Shown here one piece after another: positions 54,401-63,599 of a DNA stretch of 64,000 nucleotides. Numbering within the stretch: position 1 is the stretch's first letter; each line of letters begins with the position of its first letter. The notes under the pieces are model-generated. The model was not told the DNA's origin. It did not search any database and saw only the letters and a list, made by a program, of their open reading frames with translations. The DNA lies in NCBI RefSeq assembly GCF_040807025.1, contig NC_090981.1, positions 42,015,817-42,079,816 on the forward strand. Direction: 5' to 3'. The position numbers and the translations under genes are program-made. Source of the stretch: Struthio camelus (lineage: Eukaryota > Chordata > Aves > Struthioniformes > Struthionidae).

Positions 54401-57400
54401 TCCCCCCAGTTTTGTATCATCAGCAAACTTGCTGAGGGTGCACTCCGTCCCTTCATCTAGGTTATCGATGAATACATTGAACAAGACTGGACCCAGGACT
54501 GACCCCTGGGGGACACCGCTAGGCTCCAGGCCTCCAACTAGGCTCTGTGCCACTGACCACAACCCTCTGAGCTCTGCCATCCAGCCAGTTCTCAATCCAC
54601 CTCGCTGTCCACTCATCCAGCCCGCACTTCCTGAGCTTGCCTATGAGGATGTGATGGGAGACAGGGTCAAAAGCTTTACTAAAGTCCTGGTAGATGACAT
54701 CCACTGCTCTCCCTGAATCTATCCAGCCAGCTGTCCCATCACAGAAGGCTATGAGGTTGGTTAAGCATGATTTTTCTTCGGTGAATCCATGCTGACTACT
54801 CCGGATCACCTTCTTGTCCTCCACATGCTTACACTCTTACAAGTAACATGAAAGCAAAGAACGCAAAAAAAAAAAAAAATTTTACTTGGAGAGGAGACTT
54901 GCTTAAAACCACTCAAGTAAAACCAACTTTTGCAATATCGTTATCTAAATTAGTCAAAGTAGTGCAAGATGTTAAAAAGCAAGCTGAGGAGAGAAGAAAA
55001 AACAATCTGGACAGACTACTTCAAACGTTCTGCCCTGCTCAACAGGCAACTTATTCTATTGTTCTTTCACTCTTCACTCCTTCTAAACTTAACTCTGCAA
55101 ATTTCATTAAGGCTCTAGACCTAGATTAGGCTTCCATTACGCTTTCTGAGCTCCACAGTATGTCAATCTATGTGAAAGAAATATTTACGTTGTTCTAGTC
55201 TCATCTCTCCCACAGATTTTTTGGATGAAGCTGGAACAAGGTTTTTGGTGGCATTCAGCTGCCTGTAACACAACATTTAATGCCATTTTCAACAGCTGGG
55301 GCCCTCCATTCGGCTCCTAGCTGCCACTTCGGAAAGGCAAGCACATCCTGTAGTTCCTGGGTCAGATCTGCCAGGTCTCACGTGAATGTCTCAAGTGTAT
55401 TCTGGCCTCTAACACTGTGTAAGATGCCACGTTAACCAAATGAATGATAAATTTAGTGCCTGTCTGTATTCTTCCGGTTCACTATTTATAACATGGGGAA
55501 CACTTCCTATTTTACACACTTATTGTGCAGCCAGGCAGTCCAACACTGCACAAAATAGCAAATTTTGCCACTATGCATTAAGGTTTATAATGTGCATTAA
55601 GTGTCCTTGACAGATGGAAAGTAAGTGAAGGAAATCTGAAATTAGTTCTACAAGGACATACACAGAATGTTGTACCTGGGACAAAACAAATCTGCAGATC
55701 GGTACAGATTGGGGATCAGCTGGCTAGGAAACAACTCTGCAGAAGACGACCAAAGGTCTGGTGGACAAGTGGACATGAGTCAGCAGCGTCTCCTTGCAGT
55801 GATGAAAGTTAACTGCATGCTGGGCTGTATTAGCAAGAACATAGCCCACAGATGAGGGAAACGATTAGTGCCCTGTACTCAGCACATGTGAGTAGAGCAG
55901 AATACTGAGTTTGGTTTTAGATTCCCCAGCACAAAAGAGACTGACAAACTGTGGAAAGAGAAATAAAAGAGACTGGACAGTGGAAAGCCGCTAAAATGGT
56001 GAGTATGCGGGAGCTCAGCTGGAGGCCAAGAGGGATGCATTTGTCCAGCCTGGAGAAGAGAAGGCTAAGGGAGGATGTAAGTGCTGTCTTCTAATATCTG
56101 AAGAAGTGGTAGTGAACCTGTTTCAGAGAAAACGGAGCCAGATTCTTTTCAGAGTAGCACAAGAGAAGGATAAGAGGAACTATCACAGATTGCAACGTGG
56201 GAAATTCCTGTTGGAAAAAACGGTTCACCATGATGGTAGTCAAACACTTGGACTCGCTGCCCAGAGAGGCTGTAGAATCTCCATCCTTGGAGACTTTGAA
56301 AACTTGACCGGACAAGGAACTGAGCAACCTAGTCTACTTTTGAAATTAGACCCACTTTGAGCAGGACATTGGACTAGACACCTCCAGAGGTCCCTTCCAG
56401 CCTATTTTTCCTACAATTCTAAATAATAACTTTAAATACATAATATATTTACTTTAGAACTTTACTTGTTCTATTAAGGTATTTCTGGCATCCTGGACAT
56501 CTTGGAACAAGTTGGGATCATCAGCCTCCAGCAGTGGCTTTTGCTCAAAATTTTTTCCATCATCCAAACCAGAAGGAGATTTCCAAATAATTCGTTCTTT
56601 AGTCACAACATCAACCAGTCCTCTGAAGGTCTTGGCTTCCCCAATGGGCCACTGCAAAGAGAACAGAAATTTTAGACAATTACTGTATATTAAGAAAGGA
56701 GTTCCATTCAAAAGAAAAGCAGATAAGCATAATTTCAAAGTTTACCTGTAAAAGCAAAGGTTTTGTCTTCAACTTTTGTCTGATGCTCTCAACAGCATAT
56801 GTAAAACTGTATTAAAACAATAGATATGGAAAGTTACCCAAAATGTAATGATACAGTCAACTAGGTTTACCGTTTGTATTCACAGCAAAAATTACTCCCC
56901 TAGCTACACAAAAATATGCATCTGTATTATCACCATATACTAAGCATTAACGTAATTTGCTCACTCTCTGCTTAAGAGAATATACCTTAATTTGATTAGA
57001 CACATTATCTTACAAGGTCTTCAACAACGATTAAAGCAATACCTTGCTCCATTTTTGTCCATCTTGTTTAAAAAGCAAATTCGTGGTATCTGATGCTTGT
57101 CTGCTTGTCTCCACACTGTCAGAGTTTGGGCCTAAAGCAAAAGAAAAACATTAGTGCTGGCAGTTGAACCATAGACTCCATAATGTGAGATATCATGTTG
57201 CTCGTTAAACAACGCAAGTAACACCGATCAACAGTTCTCTCACCCTTTCTACACAGCAAAGGACATGCTGTGGAACACTGTGCTTTCGAAACATGTAACT
57301 TTTCTCCAGAACTACTTGAGCGTCTCATGCTACAAACTAAAATTTCAGCCTGCCTCCACCTTTTCTACAAGATGCCCAAAAGAATGTACTAAACATACAT

Positions 57401-60400
57401 CAGTGGGAAGGGAGAAACTCTGGCTGAAAATGATTCATTTTCTGCATGAAATCTGATAGTAAGAAGTGAACAGATTTAATTTCTTTCCACTAGTGGAGCT
57501 AATCAGAAGTATTCACCTCACTCTAAATCTGTAACGAAAAAAAAAAAAAAAAAAACCAGAACACACACAACCCTCCCACACACATTAGGCTCCCGTACTT
57601 AACAGGAACACCACTTATTTGCCCCTTATTCTGTGGAAATTTCTGTACCTCACAGGACTTAAAATCAAATGCTCAGCTTCTGACCTCAGGCAAATTTTGA
57701 TCAAAGCATGAACAGAGATAATGCAGAGCAACCCCTCCATATCATTGTTATTTCAGTGTTTTTTAAGTCATTAGACGCAAGAAATTCTACCAGTCGTTTT
57801 TACCTCAACACCAGCTGAAGCATCAAACACAGCTACTGCTCCATCCAGGACTCTCAAGCAACGCTCAACTTCCACTGTAAAGTCCACATGACCTGAAAAA
57901 CAATTTTCATTTTGCACTGTCATAAATCAAACAGGCAACATCAATAGATCGTTGTATTCTTTTTTTTTTTTTTTTTTTTTTTACCATGCCAAAAACAACT
58001 CTGTCTTTACTGTCAGAGAAACACGCTCAGCAATCTTTGAAACACAAAGCATAGTTACATTGCAGTCCCAGAACTGAAAGCAATGTAGTGTGGAAATATT
58101 TGAGAAATAAGCTTGCTTTAGGCACCAGGAAACAATTAGTCAAAAGTGAACAAAGCTCAGTAGGCTTATTTATTGCAGCAATTCAACCAATTAAATATCA
58201 CACCATATTTTAAAACCAAACCTTACGTTCTACATCACCTCACCTCCTCTCCTCTCTCCTAATAACAAGAGTACTCCTAAAATGCAGTACCTGGGGTGTC
58301 AATCAGATTGATTCTATAGTCTTTCCAGTCAAAAGTAACAGCAGCAGACTGAATAGTAATACCACGTTCTCGCTCTTGTACCATGAAATCTGTCACTGTG
58401 TCCCCATCATCAACATCTGTGAACAGAAATTAGGATAACAGTTGAGTAAATAAATAATTCAAAAGATGAACTTGTCTTGGAACAAAGATGATGGGGGAGA
58501 TTTGAAAATACTGTCCCTTTTGTATATGTATAAGCTATGAAAACTATCACTTACTCAGAGAAAGACAGCATCAGGTAATTTATCTAGATTCCATTTCTTG
58601 ACAAGAAATGCTCCGTAAAGACAAGCACTTCAAACAACCTTTTTTGTTCTTTTTAATTGAAGTAACACTGTGAGAAACTTAAAAATTAAAACAAAACCCC
58701 AAATTCTGAACAACCTACACTGTTAAAAAAAAAAACCTAGCTGCATTTACTGTATGGAATCTGATGTGTTAAAAGTTAATTAAGTTAAATTAACGCTACA
58801 GTTAGTTAAAGTTAAGTGAGAGTCTTTTTTTTTCCCCCTTAATAAGAAGGGAAGCAGTCCCACATTTCCAAACGACTAAGCCACCAAGTTCAACCACTCC
58901 ACAGGCCCAATGTCTTCTAACATTCCCATACGCAGTAGAGAACACGGAGCTCAACTTAAAAGGTCGAAAGGTAGCACAAATGGAGCGACCCTTTCAAATC
59001 TTGAGTCTATCCTGATACTGAACTCTTTCAAGGGCTGGAGAGACTGCAGAGGAACTAAATTCTATCATTTTCTCCATGCCAATCATTAATGGAGTCCACC
59101 TCAGTCTCACTCCTTCTGATGGCATTTACAAAGATCTGCGAGAGTTGTTTTAGCAAGGAATTCTTCTCTGGGTTGCAGCTTTCAAAATAAATGGCCACTT
59201 TCTGTTAATCTGGTTTCTTTACATTTCAAAAGGGAACAGGAGAAACAGTTCTGCCAGAATAGCCAATGAACAATACATAAAAGCAGGAGAACCTCTAATT
59301 AAGAGTTAAACGAATCATAATGCGTTAAAATTAAAAAAAAAAAAAGTCTGTTGTCTCTAGAGGTGCAACCGCCTTAGACTACAATGGAAAGTGCATTACA
59401 CTTTCAATATCTTGCAGCACAACTTTGAAACAATTGGCTTCTACGCAAAATATTCTAAGAGCTGCCTCTAACTACATTGTGTATTATTGCATATTACTGT
59501 TAAATCTCTCAAAGCTAGTGGAATACAAAAAGTAGTTCTAACCTCCAAGTGTTCTTATGTATCCAGAATAATACAGCATTCTCTCCGTCGTTGTAGTTTT
59601 CCCTGCATCAATGTGGGCCATGATGCCAATGTTACGGATTCTGCACAACGCAAACGCATTTCCTTTACTGTCGTTAACTTTTTATTCTGTGATTTTGTTA
59701 TCTGAATAAATCATTCATATTCACTGAGAACAGCACATCAGATGAGTAAGATTTCTCCTCTGCTGCATAACTGATACAGTTAATGTTCTGATACTGAGGT
59801 ACAACAGTATTGAAATGGTGGATTCTCTCTAAATTGGTAATGTTCAGACTTTTGGAACAGGCTTCCATACTTCACTTCTGTAATAGTTTGGCCTCACTCT
59901 GCACCCATCTGCCCCACACAGAAACAGCCCCTCCACCCTCTGGTCTGCCTCAACGATGACTGAAACAATCAGTTTCGCACACCTCCTTTTGCACCCCAGA
60001 CCTAGCACCCAAGCCCCCACAGAGCTGCCCTTGATTCTGTTCAGCCCAGTCTCTTTTTCCCAAGCGCCTTGCCGAGAGGCTCCCAACGTTGCTTTACCGC
60101 CTCTGCACATCATAGGCAAAGGCCTCGTGACCAGCCCCCGCACTCACCATTATTCCTAGCCTAATTAGCTTATCGGACAGAGGCGGTCTTCCAAGGGAAT
60201 TTCATCCCCACACCCTTCCTCTGACAGCTCAGTCCCTAACCACCTCCTCCTCAATGTTCAGGCCCTCGTCTAACAAGGCTCTCCCAGGAACATGAAGTAC
60301 AGCTTTGCCCATCGTGATGCTCTGGTTGCCAAGACATTTCCTCCCCCGACACTCAGCTCTCAATGACTGTCATGGATTTCAATCTTCTCTCTAAGAGGGC

Positions 60401-60886
60401 AATTCTGGTTCTGATGATGTAAACAGAAGACTCCCATTTTACAAGCCTGAGACTAACTCCAACGTTAACAACTGTTCTGTATTGAAGTGTCAGAAAGGTA
60501 GAAGAAAGGAAACGCTAACTGTAATTTAGAACAGAAGATGCGCACTGCAATACCCTTGACATTTTGCCAGATCAATTACCTGGAGCGTCTGTTACATAGG
60601 AAAAATAAGTTAGCATTACTTACCTGGATATGTGAGGGTTGATGACAGAACGTAGAGATTTAACATCTCCTGGAAAAAAAAAGAACAAAACAAAGATAAA
60701 AATAAAGATTTGCCGTACTGACCTCAATGTAGAAATGACAGACTTTAACAAAATTAAATATATTTAACAACACTAAAAAGCCTGTCTGAAGAAAGATTCA
60801 GATGGAGCCACAATTCATGGCAATCCCTAAACCCTATAACCTCAAACTTCTCAGGTGTGTGCTGGATTTTTGACAAGTCTTATGGG

Positions 60887-60921
<35 letters not shown>

Positions 60922-63254
60922 AGCTCTTCAAAGAGATGTAATTTAGAAACAGTAGGACAAAGCCAACAAAGAAAAGTATCATCAGCACAGCCATATCTTA
61001 TTCTGCAGAAGTGATACCAAGTACATGCCATAGTTCAAGATAATTGTGATGCTGCAATTCAGCTGAACTAGGCATTAGATAACAAATTTCAAAACTTATT
61101 TTTCCTTTAAACGCTAGGGATAGGCAGCATGTTTCTTGGGAAGAAGATGCAAACTGAGCTAAGAAAATATGGGGCATAAGAGTTTTAAATTCATATTTTA
61201 TTGAAAGACATTTCCTCTCTCTCACACTATTTAACTGGAAAATAAGTTGTCAAGCTAAATGTTTATGAAACTAATCTATAATTCAGTTACTTAAATAAGC
61301 CATTTAAATGCTGTTTAAGTTACTCACTTTCCTAATACTTTCTTCCGTTTTAATTTATCTTTGATATGCCAGACAAAATTCAACAATATTTAAACTAACA
61401 TTCCTTCACCATCTACAAATCATTCCTTTTTATCACAGAAAACATTAAGGAGGTATCTTACAGGTTAACACCGCAATGGTGAGAAACAACGATCTTACAA
61501 GAAACAAGGCAGCAGGCTGGAAACTCACCAAAAAAAGCTATAAAAACTCCAACTAACACTCCTTTTTTTCTCCAATCTCTAAAATAAATCAACTGTCACG
61601 AGTATTTTTTGAGACTTCCTGATTAAGTCATGACATCTTCTTACGTATGGACTGAACCTTCACGTGACGTGCTGAGGTATTCAGCGCAGCGAAACTAGGC
61701 ATCAATATAGCATGCAGGGACATTGCATAGACAGCTCCATAAAAACAGTAACACGCAGCAACATAGACTAGAATGCCAGCAGGAATGCAGAAGAGGAAAT
61801 CTTCTTCTCAGATACATGATTGCAGATTAAGACTTTTGCTAACATACACAGCACTGAATCCATAAACATGAAGTTTGTTACCCACCTATGATCAGTATCT
61901 TCTTCCTGCCTCCCTCTTCATCAAAATCGTTGTGAAAAAAATGGTCCTGACTTCCCACACTACTTTATTAATTGATTTCCACTGAACAGCAATGCAGCTG
62001 TTCAGAAAACAATAAAAATCCCTTTTAACTGAAATTTTGTTTTCAAGGCATCTTTTTTCTCTATCTCTCTTTAATCCTAATGTGCAAAGAAGATACAGTA
62101 ATGATAACTTAAAGCTTCATTCTCTTTAATCAGAAATTCCTGTCCTTCCCCCATGTCCAATGGGCTGCCTATCATCAGTTACCTGATTGCAAATTAATGC
62201 TCAGGCAATGAGGCAGAGGTTCCTGCACACTTGACAGCTGAGTAGATTTCTCATCCGTGTGTGTGTGCGTGTGAGTGAGTGTGCGTGTGAGTGAGTGTGT
62301 ACACATACATATATATAATTTTTTTCCTAAAGGCCTCATACCATATGCCTACTGAGAGAAAGGCAGCTATAGAGAACACATCTTTTCAGTCCTTGAATGA
62401 AAAAAAAAAAAAACCAAAAATCCAAAACTATGTAATAAAATACAGTATAGGAAGTATTCTTTCCTATTTTTAGAGTGATTGCTACTACTACTAGGCTATA
62501 AATTAAATTCAGCAAAATAAGAAAATAACTTAAACTCGTACCTGGTGGGGAACTGTAGTTTCTCTGACTACAGCTCTGTTGTGTCAGACTTATGACTCTC
62601 ATCCTTGTCTTCCAGAAACACATACGCTTAATAAGAAAAAATCATAGAGAAATTTTATTACTATAAAGGACTATTTTGTAGATATATTTTTGGCAGTTGT
62701 AGAAAAATACATACAAATAAAATCCGCAGGAACAGATACTGTTGTTTGGTATTTACATAAACTCAAACCACCACCTATTTGGAAACAGGAGCATGAAGAC
62801 AGTAGCACCAAGATTCAAACCAAGTCCACCCCCAATAATACTCGTAAAGTCTAGTAGAAATCTATGACGACATCAATAAAATTTGTCAGTAGCTACATTT
62901 TTTAACGTTCCTAAGTATTTAAATTACATAAATTTAAATGAAAAATGCTAAACAATCAACATCACAGGTAACCAAAAAAGTTTACAGAAATATTACAAGT
63001 ACAGTTTGCAGATTCTGACTTATGCAAAGCCTGAGTATAACAAGAAATAAGTTATATATTTAGTTCAGATATCCTACTGAATTTGAAGTCAAGACTAAAA
63101 AAGAAGTATGTTTATTCGGAGTAAACGAAGTACAGCTTTTGTTCACAGAGAGAGCATCGAGACTTGGGACAAAGTTTACCTTACTGCACAAACTTGACGG
63201 CCTCAACACATTCACTGAAAAATTCCTTGTAACAGTCAGCATCGTGGCTCCCAT
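45316..63254 (-). CDS. GFM2: GFM2: mitochondrial elongation factor G2 / ribosome-releasing factor 2, 20 coding exons
   Basis: Translational GTPase that works with MRRF to split mitochondrial ribosomes after termination. The 20 exons join without a frame break to 780 codons (human about 779). The N-terminus is Arg/Ser-rich, as expected for a matrix-targeting peptide. G-domain motifs are all present: G1 AHIDAGKT (77-84), G2 RERGITI (117-123), G3 DTPGH (141-145), G4 NKMD (195-198) and G5 GSAL (332-335). Domains II-V follow, with domain IV in [18 protein letters not shown] and domain V in VPLAETM and [14 protein letters not shown]. The paralogue GFM1 is excluded by the K/R-rich insert before [14 protein letters not shown] and by the overall match to GFM2. 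The start is ATG 63254, or in-frame ATG 63242. It converges on HEXB. All introns are GT-AG. Confidence 0.97.
46013..46195 (-). CDS. GFM2: GFM2 coding exon 19
   Basis: 61 codons, phase 0 to 0, between TCATATAG/GCTTTG and ACAATG/GTATGT. Encodes [25 protein letters not shown] and [10 protein letters not shown], which belong to domain V. Confidence 0.97.
46273..46334. repeat. 31-bp direct tandem duplication
   Basis: AGGTAACACTCCTCTCAAAT-type words occur at 46273 and 46304, two adjacent near-identical 31-bp copies. They lie in the short intron between GFM2 coding exons 18 and 19. Confidence 0.9.
46467..46582 (-). CDS. GFM2: GFM2 coding exon 18
   Basis: 116 bp between TCTTTCCTAG/GACCTT and CAAAAG/GTACAA. 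Encodes [17 protein letters not shown] and [12 protein letters not shown], linking domains IV and V. It starts with two bases completing a Gly codon. Confidence 0.96.
46583..48060 (-). other. GFM2: GFM2 intron between coding exons 17 and 18
   Basis: Intron of about 1.5 kb. It holds a CCA-type trinucleotide repeat at 47774-47793 and no recognised transposon or nested gene. Confidence 0.65.
47774..47793. repeat. (CCA)n microsatellite
   Basis: ACCACCACC repeated for about 20 bp within a GFM2 intron. Confidence 0.9.
48061..48243 (-). CDS. GFM2: GFM2 coding exon 17
   Basis: 183 bp between TTTTCCTGTAG/ATACAC and ATTCAAG/GTAAAG. Encodes [20 protein letters not shown] and then [10 protein letters not shown], part of domain IV. 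Confidence 0.96.
48404..48542 (-). CDS. GFM2: GFM2 coding exon 16
   Basis: 139 bp between TTCTAACTAG/ACTATT and GCTACAG/GTAGAA. Encodes [20 protein letters not shown], the signature of EF-G domains III and IV. A C14 run on the - strand (48578-48565) lies about 22 nt upstream of its acceptor. Confidence 0.97.
48565..48578. repeat. Poly-G run (+ strand), C14 in the GFM2 pre-mRNA
   Basis: Fourteen G on the + strand, read as C14 in the GFM2 transcript, 22 nt upstream of the coding exon 16 acceptor and therefore inside its pyrimidine tract. Confidence 0.93.
49054..49130 (-). CDS. GFM2: GFM2 coding exon 15
   Basis: 77 bp between TATGTATAG/ACTTGG and GGGCAG/GTAAGA. Encodes [20 protein letters not shown] and then PDTGQ, the conserved domain III start. 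Confidence 0.96.
49729..49772. repeat. 22-bp direct tandem duplication
   Basis: TCTTACTTAACTACTGAGGG plus AA occurs at 49729 and 49751. An exact duplication inside the GFM2 intron between coding exons 14 and 15. Confidence 0.92.
49890..49940. repeat. 23-bp direct tandem duplication
   Basis: GCTCCAAAACCACATTCTGC plus CTT occurs at 49890 and 49913 and then begins a third copy. It is in the same intron as the 22-bp duplication and only 120 bp away. Confidence 0.9.
50566..50755 (-). CDS. GFM2: GFM2 coding exon 14
   Basis: 190 bp between TTGATGTATAG/AGTGCC and CAACCAG/GTATGA. Encodes [20 protein letters not shown], the charged GFM2-specific insert, and [20 protein letters not shown]. Confidence 0.97.
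51488..51590 (+). mobile_element. CR1 LINE, 3' end only
   Basis: About 100 bp of a CR1 3' terminus on the + strand: CCTGCTTGAGCAGGGGGACT, then GATCTCCAGAGGTCCC, TTTCCAACC and a degenerate ATTCTGTG-like end. It is antisense to GFM2 and lies only about 24 bp beyond the exon 13 boundary. Confidence 0.9.
51615..51714 (-). CDS. GFM2: GFM2 coding exon 13
   Basis: 100 bp between TCATTTGCAG/AGAGAG and AAACAG/GTAAAG. Encodes [20 protein letters not shown] and then [12 protein letters not shown] of domain II. It ends in phase 0. Confidence 0.97.
51796..51936 (-). CDS. GFM2: GFM2 coding exon 12
   Basis: 141 bp between TTCTCTTGCAG/AAAGTG and TGCAC/GTGAGT. Encodes [20 protein letters not shown] and then [11 protein letters not shown], the start of domain II. 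Confidence 0.97.
52478..52626 (-). CDS. GFM2: GFM2 coding exon 11 (G5 motif)
   Basis: 149 bp between TTTCTGCAG/TTACAG and TTTCT/GTAAGT. Encodes [20 protein letters not shown], with the G5 S-A-L, and then [16 protein letters not shown]. Confidence 0.97.
53345..53425 (-). CDS. GFM2: GFM2 coding exon 10
   Basis: 27 codons, phase 0 to 0, between TTCTCTTGAAG/GTTGCA and GACAAG/GTAAAT. Encodes [20 protein letters not shown] and then DLLPADK. Confidence 0.95.
53534..54832 (-). mobile_element. CR1 LINE, 5'-truncated, in a GFM2 intron
   Basis: A - strand CR1 of about 1.3 kb, in the same orientation as GFM2. Its 3' end on the + strand reads ACAGAATCACAGAATGG (53534-53550), the reverse complement of the ATTCTGTG terminus. 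Its 5' edge near 54832 falls at the AAGCATGTGGAGGACAAG part of the RT region. RT motif pieces are visible ([15 protein letters not shown] and FADDTKLGG, about 54390-54510) but are scattered over at least four frames (54824-54519, 54616-54272, 54267-53932, 54086-53766), so it is dead. It lies 108 bp upstream of the exon 10 acceptor. Confidence 0.94.
55660..56420 (+). mobile_element. Older CR1 LINE remnant in a GFM2 intron
   Basis: On the + strand the region follows the CR1 3' half: a degenerate segment near 55750-55855, AGCCTGGAGAAGAGAAGGCT near 56047, CGCTGCCCAGAGAGGCTGTA near 56255, and a 3' end GACACCTCCAGAGGTCCCTT near 56377. It has many stops and indels and is clearly older than the copy at 53534-54832. 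It is antisense to GFM2 and in the same intron as the opposite-strand CR1. Confidence 0.82.
56466..56651 (-). CDS. GFM2: GFM2 coding exon 9
   Basis: 62 codons, phase 0 to 0, between TCTTTGCAG/TGGCCC and GAACAA/GTAAAG. Encodes [20 protein letters not shown] and a variable G' subdomain ending DARNTLIEQ. Confidence 0.96.
56746..56806 (-). CDS. GFM2: GFM2 coding exon 8
   Basis: 61 bp between TTAATACAG/TTTTAC and TTACAG/GTAAAC. Encodes [20 protein letters not shown]. Confidence 0.95.
57043..57131 (-). CDS. GFM2: GFM2 coding exon 7 (G4 motif)
   Basis: 89 bp between TTGCTTTAG/GCCCAA and GCAAG/GTATTG. Encodes [20 protein letters not shown] and LNKMDKNGA with the G4 N-K-M-D. Confidence 0.97.
57538..57556. 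repeat. Poly-A run in a GFM2 intron
   Basis: About 19 consecutive A on the + strand following TGTAACG. A mononucleotide tract. Confidence 0.85.
57804..57892 (-). CDS. GFM2: GFM2 coding exon 6
   Basis: 89 bp between TGTTTTTCAG/GTCATG and GTTGAG/GTAAAA. Encodes [20 protein letters not shown] and VFDASAGVE, directly after the G3 D-T-P-G. Confidence 0.97.
57961..57982. repeat. Poly-T run (T22)
   Basis: About 22 consecutive T on the + strand (A-tract in the GFM2 transcript), upstream of the exon 6 acceptor. Confidence 0.9.
58291..58416 (-). CDS. GFM2: GFM2 coding exon 5 (G2 and G3 motifs)
   Basis: 126 bp between TGTTCACAG/ATGTTG and CCCCAG/GTACTG. Encodes [20 protein letters not shown] and RINLIDTP, with the switch I and switch II motifs. 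Confidence 0.97.
59543..59640 (-). CDS. GFM2: GFM2 coding exon 4 (P-loop)
   Basis: 98 bp between GTTGTGCAG/AATCCG and CTTGGAG/GTTAGA. Encodes [19 protein letters not shown] with the G1 P-loop A-H-I-D-A-G-K-T. The donor GTTAGA is weak. Confidence 0.97.
59840..60370. other. C-rich patch in a GFM2 intron
   Basis: A + strand C-rich segment between coding exons 3 and 4, compositionally unlike the flanking AT-rich intron. It has a 99-codon - strand frame of low-complexity composition. I recognise no repeat family or protein and leave it unassigned. Confidence 0.3.
60624..60669 (-). CDS. GFM2: GFM2 coding exon 3
   Basis: 46 bp between TTTTTTCCAG/GAGATG and TCCAG/GTAAGT. Encodes [14 protein letters not shown], matching the family segment before I-R-N-I-G-I-M-A-H. 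Confidence 0.94.
60894..60922. repeat. (AG)n microsatellite
   Basis: About 14 AG units on the + strand. They form a CT-rich tract in the GFM2 transcript, roughly 225 nt upstream of the exon 3 acceptor. Confidence 0.92.
62257..62300. repeat. (GT)n-type compound microsatellite
   Basis: A GTGTGTGTGC start followed by a 16-bp unit GTGCGTGTGAGTGAGT at 62265 and 62281. It lies within the GFM2 intron between coding exons 2 and 3. Confidence 0.88.
62542..62626 (-). CDS. GFM2: GFM2 coding exon 2
   Basis: 85 bp between TTCTTATTAAG/CGTATG and CCACCAG/GTACGA. Encodes an Arg/Ser/Thr-rich segment ending QRNYSSPPG, the remainder of the presumed mitochondrial targeting region. An ATG is the second codon but the frame is open into exon 1. 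Confidence 0.85.
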
Positions 63255-63269
63255 GTCTAAAGATGTTCC
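63180..63269 (-). CDS. GFM2: GFM2 first coding exon (start 63254 or 63242)
   Basis: The exon runs from acceptor TTTTGGCAG/GGAACA (63269) to donor AGTAAG/GTAAAC (63180). ATG at 63254 gives [14 protein letters not shown]; the in-frame ATG at 63242 gives [10 protein letters not shown], which resembles the known MLT start of the mammalian protein. The first 15 bp of the exon are 5' UTR. The start choice is not settled by sequence alone. Confidence 0.72.
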
Positions 63270-63317
63270 CTGCCAAAATAAGTAAACATTGTGCAAAGTG
63301 CTTATGCACTTTGTAGC

Positions 63318-63352
63318 AGGTAACTGTAGCAGGTAGCAGTAGCAGGTAACTA
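63318..63352. repeat. Short GTAGCAGGTAAC tandem repeat
   Basis: GTAGCAGGTAACT, GTAGCAGGTAGCA and GTAGCAGGTAACT follow each other just upstream of the first GFM2 coding exon. Each unit contains a GGTAAC splice-donor-like word on the + strand. No function is assigned. Confidence 0.8.
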
Positions 63353-63599
63353 TGCTACTTCCACATAAAACAATCAAGAAACTTATTGTTTTTCAGGTTA
63401 GCCAGATTGCACTTTTCAGGTTATTGTTCTGTGAGTTAAATCAGTGCCAGACCCATACAAGTAATGGTATTAGGCCTTAAAAATGCAGCATAACTCTACA
63501 CCCACGACCGCTAAACCGTACACCCACAAACCCTAACGTATTTCTCAAAGACGTTTAAAACTAGAAAAAGTAAAAAAACCCACAGCGTAGTCCCTACTC

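Noticed and set aside
54848-55129. 93-codon + strand frame rich in Lys just beyond the CR1 5' edge
   Set aside because: It begins in an A-rich run inside a GFM2 intron, on the antisense strand, with no recognisable domain.
59844-60143. 99-codon - strand frame in a GFM2 intron
   Set aside because: It has low-complexity composition from a C-rich patch and no motif; exons 3 and 4 join correctly without it.
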